Shown: positions 1 to 11,972, counted from the first letter of the stretch. The stretch: 64,000 bases of DNA from Cryptomeria japonica (GCF_030272615.1 NC_081405.1:156881454-156945453), one strand, 5' to 3'. Translations and numbers: made by a program. Notes: a model not told the origin generated them from the sequence alone.

Positions 1-622
1 CCAACAACAATACAGCAGAGAGAAGAGTTACCTGCAAGCCTTCATAAAGGGCCTCAGATGCCTTCTCAAGTAGAGGGACATCATGAACAACATCAAGGTC
101 ATCTTCATCATCATGATCAGCTATGCGAGTACTAAATGAGTCATGGATCAATGTATTTGTACCATCATCTTCAATTGTGTTTTCTAGCTCATGATCGTCA
201 TCTTCCATGGGATCACTATCTTTAGCTTTGATATTCACACCTCCATGTTTGTCCACTTCGAAAACCATATTCTCAGGGTTGTGTTGATCCATACCATGTG
301 CTCTGAGGTGCTCGACCTATATAAAATTGATATACATAAATAAACCATGATCATGATCTCATCATCACGTGATTTATTATGTATATAAATTGTCAAAATG
401 ATATAATGAAAAACTTACCAATGGATGATAATCATGTCCACCTTCAATGTGACCATGCAACCTACAATGTTTCTTTGTTGTTTTGATTAGAAGTCTTCTA
501 GTCTTTAACCCCTTACAAATTTTGCACGGACAATAACATTTTCCATCACCTTTTCTTTTCAAGTTAGACCACAATCTAGCAATTGTCTCCTTATTTTGTT
601 GTTCGTTGATATTGTCTGACAT
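1..622 (-). CDS. CACTA (En/Spm) transposase, first two exons, partial at window edge
   Basis: Reading leftwards from the ATG at 622, exon 1 (622-419, 68 codons) ends at a GGTAAGT donor. A 102-nt intron (418-317) ends in ATAG, and exon 2 (316 to the edge) stays open in the same phase. Exon 1 holds a Cys-Pro-Cys-x2-Cys motif followed by His residues (YCPCKICKG, then KKHCRLHGH), like the transposase-associated zinc-binding domain at the start of plant CACTA TNP2 proteins. Exon 2 is Asp/Glu-rich and ends with LYEGLQVTLLSAVLLL, which resembles the LYPGC...LL segment that precedes the TNP2 catalytic domain. The catalytic domain would lie left of base 1. The 16 bases around the start (ATTGTCTGACATGGTC) are repeated at about 654-669, so a second upstream ATG-like context exists. 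The family call is from motif recognition; the splice model is inferred. Confidence 0.62.
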
Positions 623-2135
623 GGTCCTTCTTCACAGGCAAGAAAATAGAAATTATTGTCTGACATGGTCTTTCCCTTAGGAGCTGGCAGATCCTGCTTC
701 CATACTTTAATTCTATTTTCTCAAAGGAAAATCCTAAAAATCCATGCATTGCAAACAACTTTTTACACCTTTGTTGGTTGTGGTGGCATCACAAAGAGTT
801 TACATCAATAAATGAAGAACATGCCAATGCTTTTAATGCAGCAGTAGAAGTCTATCTCTTATTCAATATCTCTAGTGCAACCCCCATGATCTTTTGTTGG
901 AGTAGAATTTGTTATATTCTAGAAAGGGTCTTGTCCTTTGTTGATGGGATATTCATCTACCTCAAGAAATAACTGTTCTTTTCTCCAACAAGAAGTGGAA
1001 CTAAATGAAGATCTAGCACCATGAAATTAATCCTCAAAAGGATTACTATAGTTAGTTTTGGTAGATAATGATCTAGGTAAAATACTAATGTGGCTTTACG
1101 AAACATTATGTACTAGCTTAGCATACTCTAACAACTTTGGTGCGACATGCTACATCCACTTAAGTCTCCTTTGGTATCTCTATTGTGTTTATGGATTGGG
1201 ATTCAATGTACTCTTTTTATACATATATTTTACTTTCAACTGAGGAGGTTTGTATGTACTTACTTGTCTTTCAATTGTATCCCTATTTCAAGAATTTCTT
1301 CTATCAACAAATCATTTGTTGTAAGTTGTACGAGTGAAAGCTTGAACATCCCTTCCATGCTAGCCTTGTTGATACGTTCAACACCATCTTGTGCAACAAA
1401 TCTTTAGAACTCCATTTTTTTGAATTGAAGAGTGAGTAGTAGGGACAATCTAGGACACTTACAGAGGTTTTGCAAGAGAGATAAATAGACCTAAATATTA
1501 TGGCTTAATAATGATCAATAGGTAAACAGATAAGAAACTCTCAATATCAAAATGACTTTCTCAATTGTCTTTACTAGAAATGGATAGATCTGCTAATAAT
1601 GGCTTTATGACTGTATGTCAACTTTAGACTCAATCCAAGAAGAGCTATAACTAATATGCGATATCTAGATTTATGATCTCTATAATATAACAATCCCATA
1701 ATTATGTTTCCACGCATCTATACCACAACACAAACATCATGCTAGTGTTCAGCCATAGCAATTGATATCCTAATTATAGAATGTGAAATATGCACATAAC
1801 TATGAATAAAGATTAAGAAAAACAAAGAAAGATGCTTATTACAAACATAAATGACTAATGGACAAGAATTGAATTCATTGTAGATAGTTTTAAATATCAA
1901 ATTCACTTATTTGTGTGCATTTAGTAACTCATGTACTTGTGGCCAACCATTTATCTCTTTCATAAATTAAACACTTATTAATAACATTAAATGGCTGAGT
2001 AATTATGTTTTAGTTGAAATTGAAAATAAAATATTTTATTTCAGGACAACTCACACTATTCCCTATCATATTTTAGACTCTCGGTTTTGTTAGTAGTGGT
2101 TTGATGTCTTTGGAGCTAATCATTGCATTTCTTTA
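623..2135. other. AT-rich intergenic stretch, no supported gene
   Basis: Apart from the possible exon at 1263-1403, I see no coding signal, RNA gene or terminal repeat. Short open frames here are not supported by codon pattern or similarity. The stretch probably separates the CACTA element from the PPR relic; any CACTA terminal inverted repeat (expected to begin CACTA) was not found between 623 and 2135. Confidence 0.5.
1263..1403 (-). other. Possible 47-codon exon of unknown gene
   Basis: On the minus strand, codons from 1403 to 1263 read as a protein-like segment (begins RFVAQDGVERINKAS, continues with MEGMFKLSL and LLIEEILEIGIQLKDK) and run into an AA|GTAAGT splice donor at about 1264. 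Upstream there is an in-frame TAA (1404-1406), with no good acceptor tract, so the exon start is unresolved. I do not recognise the protein. Amphipathic composition and the consensus donor make chance less likely, but it may be a gene fragment carried by a transposon. Confidence 0.25.
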
Positions 2136-2876
2136 GTTACGTTTGGCAGCCTACTCCCAGCATGTGCCAAAATGGGAGCTTTGGAACAGGGTATGGACAT
2201 CCATCAAAGCATAAAAGATAGAGGAATTTTGTCAAATGTAGTTGCAACTGCACAAAATGGATTTGTTGAGAAGGCTTTAGAAACTTTCAAGCAAATGCAA
2301 TCAGCAGGTGTAAAGACAAATTCCATGACCATTGCTACTATCCTCTCTACCTGTACCAAAATGGGAGATTTGGAACAGGGTATGGACATTCATCGAAGCA
2401 TAAAGGATAGAGAAATTTTGTCAAATGTTGTAGTTGTAACTGCCTTAGTAGACATGTATGCAAAATGTGGAAGCATAGACAAGGCACATGAACTATTTGA
2501 TAGAATGCTTGAAAGAAATGTTGTCTCATGGACTGCAATGATTGCTGGATATGTACAAAATGGATTTGTCAAAAAGGTTTTAGACACTTCCAAGCAAATG
2601 AAATTGGAAGGCATAAAGCCAAATTCCACAACCTTTGCCAGCATCCTCCCTGCCTATGCAAAAATGGGAGCTTTGGATCAGGGTATGGACATCCATCAAA
2701 GCATAATGGATAGAGGAATTTTGTTAGGTGTTGTACTTGCAAATGCCCTGCTTGACATGAATGCAAAATGTGGAAACATGGACAAGGCTCGTGAATTGTT
2801 TGATACGATGCCACAAATAGATGTGATCTCATGTGAGCAATCAACACGCGCGTATACAGGAGGAAGGGATTGTTGA
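2136..2876 (+). pseudogene. PLS-type pentatricopeptide repeat (PPR) protein fragment
   Basis: The frame reads three successive copies of the PPR unit with the signature MGxLEQGMDIHxSI, followed by VDMYAKCGSIDKAHELFDRM, NVVSWTAMIAGYVQNGF and KPNSTTFASILPAYAKMGAL. PPR proteins bind organellar RNA for editing, splicing or stability. The recognisable frame begins upstream of the first ATG (2172), at about 2136 (VTFGSLLPACAK). The first unit jumps from SNVV straight to ATAQNGF, missing about 40 residues that units 2 and 3 have. The frame loses PPR similarity after DVIS at about 2832 and stops at 2874-2876. There is no targeting peptide, no N-terminal repeats and no C-terminal E/DYW domain. The wording of the repeats is typical of gymnosperm PPR families. 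I read it as a broken copy; partial gene conversion or retrocopy origin is possible. Confidence 0.75.
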
Positions 2877-3949
2877 TACAAAATTGAACTCTCACTCCTC
2901 AATCACAGTTCTATGGTTTTACGAGATTAAATTAGGACAATTAACCACCACATGTATATTTTTTGCAACATGAAATTAAAAACTAGGGCAATCTAAATCT
3001 ACCTCCTGCATGGGATTGCCTTCGACATGGGTTTGATGTTCTTGGGGGTTGAAGTCACCAGGGACGCCTACGTGGGATTGCAATTCACAAATAAATTCCC
3101 TGCCTCTTTTTTTATTTTGTAATGGTCGCTGTCGTCAAAATTACGACGAACTTGAGCAATTTTTTGAAAAAAAGAAAATTCTCATTGCTAATGCCTTCTT
3201 CGTCGAAACCAAATGGGTAATTTCCATCGGAATTAAGATGAATGCAGACATTTTTTCAAAAAAAAATCAAATTTGGCCACAATATACCTTCTCCTTCAGA
3301 AACCTCAGTCAAAAATCTAGTCCAAATGTATTAGTGACCCATGTCCTCCAGTTTGGAGTGATAAAAATATCTAAAATCCTCGACATGCAAAACTCCATAC
3401 GGTACATTAGATAGGGCACTGACAGAGTTTGTTTCCTCTGATTTAAATGGATGTCGTTTAAATTCTGGTTGTGGCCTCTCGGTGACATCAACTAGATGTG
3501 GAGTATCTATACTAAAATATGCAAAACTTCAAAGCAAAGAGTAGGATTCACTGATAAATACCTTTCGTACTTCTGAACAATGGTTTCACACTGTCAAAAC
3601 CTTCAACACTGTTCACCGATTCACAATGCACTTCTGATCACCTCAGATCTCTACTAGCCACGTTGAATATTGTAATCATAAACTTTCCTCTACTCTGTTG
3701 CTCACCAAATGCTCTCAAGATAGAAATGTGTCAAATAAAATTCAAAATTTTCCTTTTATTTGCTTTCAAACTATTGCATTAATTGCTTTAACCAACAAAA
3801 CCCTAAAATGTCTTAAAACACTCTTAAGCACATTACCGGTTACAAAAACTCAATGATATTTACCAGTTATGATTCAAAAAGACTTATAAACATAAAAATG
3901 CATCAGAATATGTAGACATAACTTACAGTACTTCATCCAAGGATTCATC
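2877..3949. other. Stretch without recognisable gene
   Basis: A frame at 3049-3414 is open but shows no motif I know and is rich in homopolymer runs, so I do not call it. From about 3400 to 3950 the sequence may be the degenerate downstream part of the minus-strand element C-prime: it includes ACCGGT-type sites and a minus-strand leader-like sequence resembling the untranslated stretch after the gag of element C. No second LTR of C-prime is present. Confidence 0.4.
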
Positions 3950-3984
3950 TCAACATTTGACAATAAGCTTACCCCAAGTTGTAG

Positions 3985-6767
3985 AAACAACTTTGTTTGT
4001 CGATGATGGATTCTCTACACTAGGTGAAGAATTTGATTATGTTTGTCATCACTCCTCTTCTTCTAGGTTCTATTCATCTCATCTTTGTTTTCTTCAATAT
4101 CAGCTTTCTGCTTTCCTTTTTGGTCTATAGGATGATTCAACAGTTGGTTCTTTTGTGTTCTGCAAAAGTTAGCAATGTGTCCCAGTTTGTTACAATGATG
4201 ACATGTCATTCTAGATGCTTTCCATGGTCCTGTATTTCCTCTACCCATCCTTCTTTGACAATTCATTTCCACTTTTCCAAAGTTGTTGCAGATCACACAA
4301 ATCACATTAATTATTTTCTCCATCTCATAAGGACAAGATCGGTTAACATGGGGTCTTTGCCAATTAGAGCTTCTCTGGTCATTGAAATTCCTTCTCCAAT
4401 CACTATTAGTCCTTAGATTCATATGAGGTGTTGGATAATTAGCTCCATACCTGCATTCAATAGATCTATGCCCATACATGTTGCATGTATCATAATAACC
4501 TTCAAATTTTCTAGACACATATCTAGTATTAGGTCTATAACCAGTATTAGCATCAGATCTACTTCTACAAACATTAGCAGTATGATGCAGAGCTAGGCAA
4601 CAACTAGGTGAAAACCTTCTCTCACCCACAACTACTATGTCCAAACCAAGTTCTTTTGTTTTTCCAAGGTGTATACAACACACCTATCAAATACTCAACT
4701 CACACAACAATTTGTGTGACCGGATCCATATCAATTTAGTATCTTCTGGTACCAGTAGGATGAAAAATAATCTACCCTTGTGTCTATTGGTGTTCCAGCC
4801 AGCACAAAACACCCATAAGATCTGACTATCAAATGTGTTAGGGGATACTTATCTCACAATTGTCCTATGTGTCCAGTAGCCCTACCGGTAGCCTAGTAGC
4901 CCTACCAGTTGAGTTCTTCGAACACAACTTAACAAAACTCCAAAGGACAAGATGAACTAATGGTAGATTTAGATACCCTTTATCAAGTTACACAATTCCC
5001 AAAAGGCTTAGACTCTAACCACAAGTTGAAAGGTGTATACCATTACTATCCTTCCAGACTTAATTAAGCCAATTAAGCCTAATTTATAAACCAAGTACCC
5101 CTTGTATTAGTCCCTCAACTAAACCAACACTTCTGTAAGGTGGGGTAAGGTGTCAAACCACCAAATCCAAGGTTTTAGGACTTGATCCCATCTTCTTTGT
5201 CTTTTGCAAGTGATTTCCACTTCTTTAGTTCAGGCGATCACATAGAGATGCCTGCCTAGGGTCAATTCAATCTCTTTGGGCTTGGAGTCTCCCTAAAAAA
5301 AAATAACAAAATATTATGGTACAATGGCCCCTCTAACATTTTCTGACAGTTTGTTTGTTCCTCTGGTCAAAATGTCAGATTAAGGGCATCTTTACAGTGA
5401 AACCCTAAGTACCATCTTGTGCCCAGTCCAGTTAGTTTTTGATGGATCTCTACAACCCGGATGTTACAAGACCTCAAACTTGATCCAAATGAAAGGCAAG
5501 AGACTTCCCTAACTCATCCAATTGGGTTCAGGCATCCATCAATCCGTACTGATCAGAAATGAACAACAAAAAAATGCAAAATTTCAGAAAACTCCAAATA
5601 TATTGTATTGCTCCAAACTCCACAACATCATCAATTTCAACAACTTCAACAATAATGCCAACAAAAACCCTGGAATCAATCCAAGTGGGAATAATATAGA
5701 CTACCTATTGGTTTCCAACCACTTTTCAAACTTTGGAACCATTGGAGGATTAGTTATCCCTTTTAACAACATTTTGCAATGATAACAAAAGTTGTCAACT
5801 TGCACTTTTCAAATTTGGAGACTCCAAGGTGTATTTGACATATTCTAAGGATTGTTCTGATGTTTCTAAGACCAATATTTATTTTCTTGACTCATTCCTA
5901 GACTCCTACTGACCCACATGGTCATTTGTCCATGGTGGCTTATAAAATGCAACCATGACAATGTCTTACATCAATTGGGTCTTATTGACTCACAAACCTA
6001 TCAACCTATTACAAATGATCATTTCTCCCTCATGGGTGATATTAGACTCTTTTAGGCTTCATTCATGTCTTCATTTGTGTCTTTGGGTGCTCCTTCACCA
6101 TAGTATGTCCTGGTTTATGATAATTAAAACAAACAGGTTTGTAAGCTTTCTTACTAGTAGGCTTCTGAGCCTTAGGAGTTGTTTTAGCTTAATGCAAGTT
6201 TCTCTTGGTACCAGAAGGTTCTCTCTCCTCAAATTTATTGTACCCTAACCCAGATGTATCACCTTTCATCCTCTGAGATTGGATCTATTCATCTAGCATG
6301 GTAGAACTCTTGTTGAATTTTCCAAGCTTCTCATTATCATTTGTAAGCTCTTTAGTAAGATTTTCATTTTGCTTCATAAGAGTCTCTCTAAGAGACATTA
6401 CCACATCAAGATCTTCTTTCTCTTCTTTCTCCTCATGCTAGTGTTTATAAAGAAAGTTATTTTCTTGATTTATCTTAAAGATCTCATGATCTTTCAACTT
6501 GATCTTGTCTTTAGTTGCCCTCCTAGCTTCATGTTCTTGACTCATACGGATTGTAAGGGCTTCAAGTTCTCTTCTTAGGTTAAGTTTATCACCATTTAGT
6601 TTCTCCACTTTCTCAACCAATGCATCTATATTTGCTTCATCAGAAGAGATACTTTCATTAATCTCCAACAATTGTTCGGTTAGTTCCTTCCTTTTAGCTA
6701 GTGATGTCTTATACTTTCCTCTTAGGGTTTCTAGCTCTTCCTTGGTTTTTGCAAGTTTGTTATCCAT
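3985..6767 (-). pseudogene. Gag-like protein of C-prime: coiled coil plus zinc knuckles, split
   Basis: The start ATG is at 6767 (MDNKLAKTKEELETL). Residues 1-109 are a heptad-rich coiled coil that aligns with element C (shared patterns KYKTSLAKRKEL and NIDALVEKVEKLN). After a degenerate stretch, the first zinc knuckle begins at about 6130 (VCFNYHKPGHT) and is cut by the solo LTR. The other half resumes at 4582 (ANVC). Further knuckles follow: YYDTCNMYGHRSIEC (first Cys lost), CVICNNFGKVEMNC (His replaced) and the canonical CHHCNKLGHIANFC. Zinc knuckles of CX2CX4HX4C type bind nucleic acid in retroelement Gag. No capsid or UBN2-like domain was recognised. In-frame stops occur between 6437 and 6250. 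Confidence 0.62.
4583..6100 (-). mobile_element. Ty3/gypsy solo LTR inserted in C-prime gag
   Basis: On the minus strand it begins TGGTGAAGGAGCACC and ends GCTCTGCATCA. The flanks are CAGTA (4578-4582) and TAGTA (6101-6105), a 5-bp target duplication with one C/T difference. Removing the insert joins the two halves of a zinc-knuckle motif exactly in frame, and element C has the uninterrupted version at about 49150. The start and end match those of the 3' LTR of gypsy B (TGGTGCAGGAGCACC ... CATCA), so it is a diverged relative of that family. There is no internal sequence, so it is a solo LTR left by recombination. Confidence 0.8.
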
Positions 6768-6848
6768 TTCTCAGTAACTCATTCCTTCCCACATATTTAC
6801 CTTAGGATTAGAGATCCCTTCCAAGTGGTTAAGCCTTAAGGAAGTTAG

Positions 6849-6862
6849 GCTCTGATACCAAT
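6849..6862 (-). other. Primer binding site of C-prime
   Basis: The minus strand reads ATTGGTATCAGAGC directly after the LTR end. TGGTATCAGAGC is the standard complement of the 3' end of plant initiator tRNA-Met, used to prime minus-strand DNA synthesis. Confidence 0.8.
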
Positions 6863-8701
6863 TGATGATCTTATAAGGCACTGAGAGGGGGGTGAATCAG
6901 TGCAAGTAAAAACAATACAAATCTAATTATCAATTTGACCAACTTAAAACTCAATAGGCATATATGAAATAACACCAAGTACGCAATCACCACATAAATC
7001 ATAAACCACATGACACAAGATTTTATACGTGGAAAACCCAAATGGGAAAAACCACGGTGGGAGTAGGTACCCACAAAGATCCACTATCTGCAGTATAAAG
7101 ATCTAACTGATTAAGGTCTACAATGCTCAGTTAGGGGCACACTCAGCTAGAAGTGTCTAAGCCCAATTAAGAACTTTACAAAAAGTCTTCTGAGGACCAG
7201 CCCTATTAGGAGCTACCCAAGTTACTGGGATTTGCAAACACAAGTTAATGTGTCACCTGGCTAGAGGATTTAATGATCAGAGCTGTTAGGATTTGACTGC
7301 ACCCTGTTAGGAGTGACCTTGTAAGAGGATTTTCCTGCTGCAACTATTAGGGAGAAAACAAGTACAAATTATCTTAGTATAACACCTTCAGTGTCTGATA
7401 ATATCTACTTCAGAACATTACAATATCACATAAACTTCATCTCTCAACTTTTCTAGATCACTGCACTATCAGAAATGCAAAATTCGCTAATGATCTTTCA
7501 CACTATCAAGCTCATACTCATATATCCTTCCATACCTCATCACACATTTAAAATCATCATTAGGTCAGCTATAACCTTCTTACAATTCCCTAGTTTCAAT
7601 GCTTCTATACAATCTTGCATTATACACTTTAGTTATGTCGGCCATCGATATAACAAATCTAATTTTGTGTTGTTTTACCAATCTGAGTGATTTTCATCAC
7701 TACCGGTTAAGTCTCAGTTAGAATACTTTCTCTTTAAATAAAATCTCAATCGTCTAATAGAATCAGCACATGTGGTCATGAACATGACTTCATCTACCAT
7801 CCTTCATTGCTACTGAAAAACCACATCACCTCATTCTTCATAGATTTCCTGTACCGATTATCGAAATATAACTATGTCTATCTTTTACCGGTTAAAGTCC
7901 TAAATACCAGTTAAGCCTTGTCGGTTGACCTATAGGACTTAGATGATTGTAAAAACATAGTTTCCATCAATGACAACATACAACATAGTCATCATACAAC
8001 AATATAATCAAACATGTACCAGTTGTGTCAAGCAAACAAACAATTACTGGTTTAGATCAAATGATCAAATGCCAACACACCAAACTTCGTACATTCACTC
8101 ATACAGACTTCTCACACTCATGACATATGCCAAAATGCTCAAACAAATAATTTTTATATATCCACATCAATAGAACAAATCAATTCTTATGTCGGTCTCC
8201 AAAAACCACATAACACGCAACATGAAATGTGTAACCAATGAGTCAGCTCAATCCATCCACAAATCCATATGCGCACCTAAACAAAGTAATAACAATATTC
8301 ACACAAGTTGACCCAATCTCCTCAAACTCAAAACCAATCACCGAAATCATCCCAAGGATTCCACATCACACGTTACACCAAAATAGCTCTGCTCTACCTA
8401 AATTACTGGATACCGAACCTTTAATATCACTCATGAATCAACACTGGATATCGAGGTCACATAATAAGCTGCCTCAAACCTCAAATTGTCTGCCTCTATC
8501 ATCACAACCAAAATCAAGATATGTACACTGCACTCATATTCTACCAGTTACTGTATTCCACCTTCCAGACTTATGCCTCATGAACAATGCAACTTACGGT
8601 AAATGAAATCTATGTACATTGGATATGATTTCTAAACTAGGTTGCCATCAATGACAACTCCTAAGCATTAATCTTCACCGGAAAAGTGTATCTTGCCAAC
8701 A
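6863..8701 (-). repeat. 5' LTR of C-prime
   Basis: On the minus strand it runs from TGTTGGCAAGATACAC (8701) to AAGATCATCA (6863), directly before the primer site. It contains the LTR block shared by the other elements (at about 7020-7065: CCGTGGTTTTTCCCATTTGG then a TTTTCCACGT core). At about 1.84 kb it is longer than the 1.1-kb LTRs of element C; the right limit rests on the TGTTGG start and is the weaker end. The open frames at 7475-7690, 7970-8173 and 8238-8606 lie inside this LTR and are not genes. Confidence 0.6.
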
Positions 8702-10487
8702 AACTAGCCCTTTGCATTTTTTATCAAATTCTAATATTTTTACACCCTTAGAACTAATGATAGCCAACACACCATTATTTTGTACAATTATTCAAGTTCA
8801 TCACCTTACTCTATGCAAATCATTTCCTCCATGGTTATTTTAACAATACACCATGGAACTCCTTTGATGTATAGATGTTTGCAATCACCCTTGATTGTTT
8901 AAGAATACCATATTATATAAAATTACTTTAGATATAATACAAATGAAATCAATTGTGTAATTTATATTATATTATAAATTTTACTTAATAAAATTATTTT
9001 TAAAAATGAATCAATAAATCATCTCTAGATAACTTATCAATAATACTAATGTTATTAAAATTAGTTTAAAATAAGACTAAAAGGTGGGAGATATGGTCAA
9101 GGTGGAGTTGTAGTTTCACGATTAGTGAAGATACAAAGAGAAATTTTGAGGAATTTTTCGAAGCATGATGGGGGTTGTTGATTTAGGTTCTTTCCTCTCT
9201 CAGCTATAGTTGGTAGATGCATGTTTTAGAGTTATTTTTCTCTACCCACCTTGTTAAAGTTTTCTATTGGTGGTGATTACTTGGTTTTTTTGCATGTGGG
9301 TGGCTTGGGTCAAGGCTTTTGCATGTTAGCTAGTTACTTGGGTTCTTTGTGATGCTATGAGATCCAACATGGTGTTTTCTAGCATTGGGGATTTGTATCC
9401 CTAGGTTGGGGTTGGTGTGTTGATGGTGTTCCTATTTCTACCTCCCCACTTCTTTCCCTATGATGGGGCTATGAAGGTCTCAAACCTCTAGCTTTTTTAA
9501 GGATTTTTGCTATGGTGTTTCTGTCATCCCACAACTCTGGGGTTTTGGTGTTTGTAATGAAGGAAATCTTTTTCTACATATAGGAGAGGAAGAATTTGAT
9601 GGTGAAGGGTTTTTTGTCATTGTGTTTCTCTTTCTTGTTTTCTACTGGTGGTTAGGGATTGGTGTTTTTAATGCCCTTTCCTTAGCTTTTTCTCTACATG
9701 CTTCTCCCTTGGTGTGTGATATGAGTAGAATGCTCGACTATGGGAGCCCTAGATAACCTTTCTTTCCCCCCTCAAGGGGGTAATGCTCAACTTGCTCACT
9801 TTTTTGGTGTAGCCCAAGTGGGGGTTCATGGCCATTATGCTTGTTCTCAAGGTCCCAATGGCTTTTGAGGAGGCAATCATATAATTTCTTGAAATCCTCT
9901 AGGTGGCTACTGCTACATAGTATTCCAATTCTATTCCTAGTGAGGTGGCTTCAGTGGTAGGATTTATACCCATGGATCCTATAGATGTGGACTCTCTAAT
10001 GAGTGTTAGGATTAAGGTGTCATCACCCTTGTACAAATATTATGTAATGAATTAATCCTAATGTTGTTTGTAAATTATTCATAAGTGTTGGGCATTTCAC
10101 CAATGACAATAAAAATACTTTACTAGATTGGTAATTATTTATTTATTGGCAACAATAAGTTAATTATTTAGAAGCAGTGGTTAATATTCACATTTACCAT
10201 GAGGTTGACCACAAGTATATATGGGGTGCCTAAAATATATTATTGGTGTATGATAATTGAAGAGCATGTATTATTCTTGGTGTCTTAAGATTGTAAGAGA
10301 ATTTTCTAATATTAGATGGTGCATGTTATAATAGTTTATGACAACATGTAAGAGCATCTTATAATAGTTTTCATAAAGTTGTAAGTGAAATAATGGTGCT
10401 ATTTTTGAGCTTGTAAGAGGGAATCTTATTGGTGGTTCATTTAGATTTTTATCATAGTTTTTTGGAGCCTTATTTTGACCCATGGTA
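8702..10487. other. Old intergenic sequence, target region of element E
   Basis: No gene is recognised. The part 9090-10020 is relatively rich in G and T on the plus strand and might be a decayed coding or LINE-like relic, but stops occur in every frame and no motif is readable. This stretch is continuous with 17293-18322 and 29721-31150 once elements E, G and F are removed. Confidence 0.4.
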
Positions 10488-10492
10488 ATGTT

Positions 10493-11612
10493 TGTTAGGT
10501 CCCAGAGACAACTAAGAGGGCGGGGGGGGGCGGGGTGGGGGGTGAATCAGTTGTCTAATAAATTCAAATCAAAAACCATTTAACCAACTTAATGCTTAAT
10601 ACCGGTAAACCAGTTAAGTATGTCGGTAGATAGTGTTAGCAGTAAATTGTTATACCGGTAAGGATTAATGCATGAAACATAAACATAAAGTCATCCACAA
10701 CACATAACACCAATATTTGTACGTGGAAACCCTGTAAGGGGAAAAACCATGGTGGGAAACCTTACCCACAATCAGATGATACTCTTACAAATAGTAAGTG
10801 TACATAAATGGGGTCTGCACATGCAGAAAGGCCAACAGCCTAGAGCTCACTGCTCAATCACAAAATGGGAGTCACACTGACTACAATTGGATGGTTAAAT
10901 CCAATAAGAATGTATTGCACAAAATAGCATCTTCATATGCTAGATTCAGTACCGATGTAATGCTGATATGCTTCTACAAAAACCTAGCTTCACCTTCAAA
11001 TGATGTCTTCATGTATACCTCTGCTTAATCTCGCATATACCTTCTCACAATCCTTTTTCGCACATTCCACATTCGATCTTACAAATAAGATCTTACATTT
11101 ATACCATAACCTAAGACCAATTTTAGTAGGTCGGCTCTACAAGATATTACAATAAAAACATTTTACAAACAATATGATATCTGATGCAATAACTGATTAA
11201 ACATGTCGGCTTAAAGCATTTACAATAATAATTAATCATCTCCATAACGTTCCATGCTGATCTGGAAAAGCTAAACCTGTCGGTGTAACCCTAGGTAACC
11301 CTGGACCTATTTGTCGGTAAAAGCAAATATGTAAATATGAATATACCAATGATTAATTATTCAAAACAAAGTGTCCACATGATGTCTTCGACATTACCAA
11401 GTGTCTTCCATATCATTCCAAGTGTCGGTGATCATTATATCCTGTCGGTGAACATTATATCCTTTTGGTGAACATTATATCCTGTCGATGAACCATATAC
11501 CAGTAACTGTGCAATAGTTACTTGCTTGTCGGTGAATGTTGTTGGATCTCCAAAGTGCTAGTGTTTTAGTAGATGTTGACATCAATGACAAAACCATACC
11601 AAAATACCAACA
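10493..11612 (-). repeat. 3' LTR of E
   Basis: Minus strand: TGTTGGTATTTTGGTATGG ... GGGACCTAACA. It contains an expanded G-rich run on the plus strand near 10520-10545, where the sister LTR is shorter. Several ACCGGT sites retained here are ACTGGT or ACCAGT in the other LTR. Confidence 0.93.
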
Positions 11613-11897
11613 ATCTCCCCCTTTGGCATTGATGGAAACACAAGATGGAAAAACCATCAAAGTGCCAAAATAGAAATGCCAAATACCAAAAATCAACAAT
11701 CTCTCCTAAACAACAATCTCTCCCCCTGGGAGCAACATGTGTTTATCCAAGGATTTTCAATACCAATCTCTCCTTAAAAGATAATGTGTTTTTCCATAGA
11801 TATCTCTCCCCCTTTGACATCAAATGCCAAAGTTACAAAAATCAAGTTCATATACAAAATACCAATCAATTCAATATACCAACTACTCCCCCTGAGA
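11613..11897 (-). other. Polypurine tract and upstream tract-like array of E
   Basis: The true tract (minus strand CCAAAGGGGGAGAT, 11613-11626) adjoins the 3' LTR. Three more copies of a GGGGGAG core lie upstream in the element's sense: about 11718-11731, 11804-11818 and 11886-11896. This lies between the end of pol (11973) and the LTR. A polypurine tract primes plus-strand synthesis; extra copies could be additional primers or remnants of duplication. Confidence 0.75.
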
Positions 11898-11972
11898 AGT
11901 AGCTTCCTCATCAAAGACCAGAGTAAAAGATTTGTCTTTTAATTCTGTCGGTTGATGACAATCATCAATTGT

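Larger units (their letters stand above)
3950..8701 (-). mobile_element. C-prime: truncated LTR retrotransposon, relative of element C
   Basis: Minus-strand half element: 5' LTR (6863-8701), primer site (6849-6862), gag-like frame in two blocks, then loss of similarity below about 3950. The gag has the same order as in element C (coiled coil, then four zinc knuckles, ending with SPSVENPSSTNK against TPSVETPEPTN in C). The gag is split by a nested gypsy solo LTR. The second frame and 3' LTR of C are missing, so the element is truncated on the left. The left limit is approximate. Confidence 0.65.

Noticed and set aside
3049-3414. 121-codon open frame
   Set aside because: No motif, homopolymer-rich, no second line of evidence for coding.
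6369-6578. Plus-strand open frames at 5955-6248 and 6369-6578
   Set aside because: They are shadows of the minus-strand gag of C-prime and of the solo LTR.
8702-10487. LINE or host gene at 9090-10020
   Set aside because: Stops in all frames and no recognisable endonuclease or RT motif; left as unassigned.
10798-11028. Open frames inside the LTRs of E and F (for example 10798-11028, 16473-16703, 21910-22131, 27544-27765)
   Set aside because: They run antisense to the elements, share only a short piece (VCTCRKANS) and diverge by frame after it; they follow from LTR sequence similarity.
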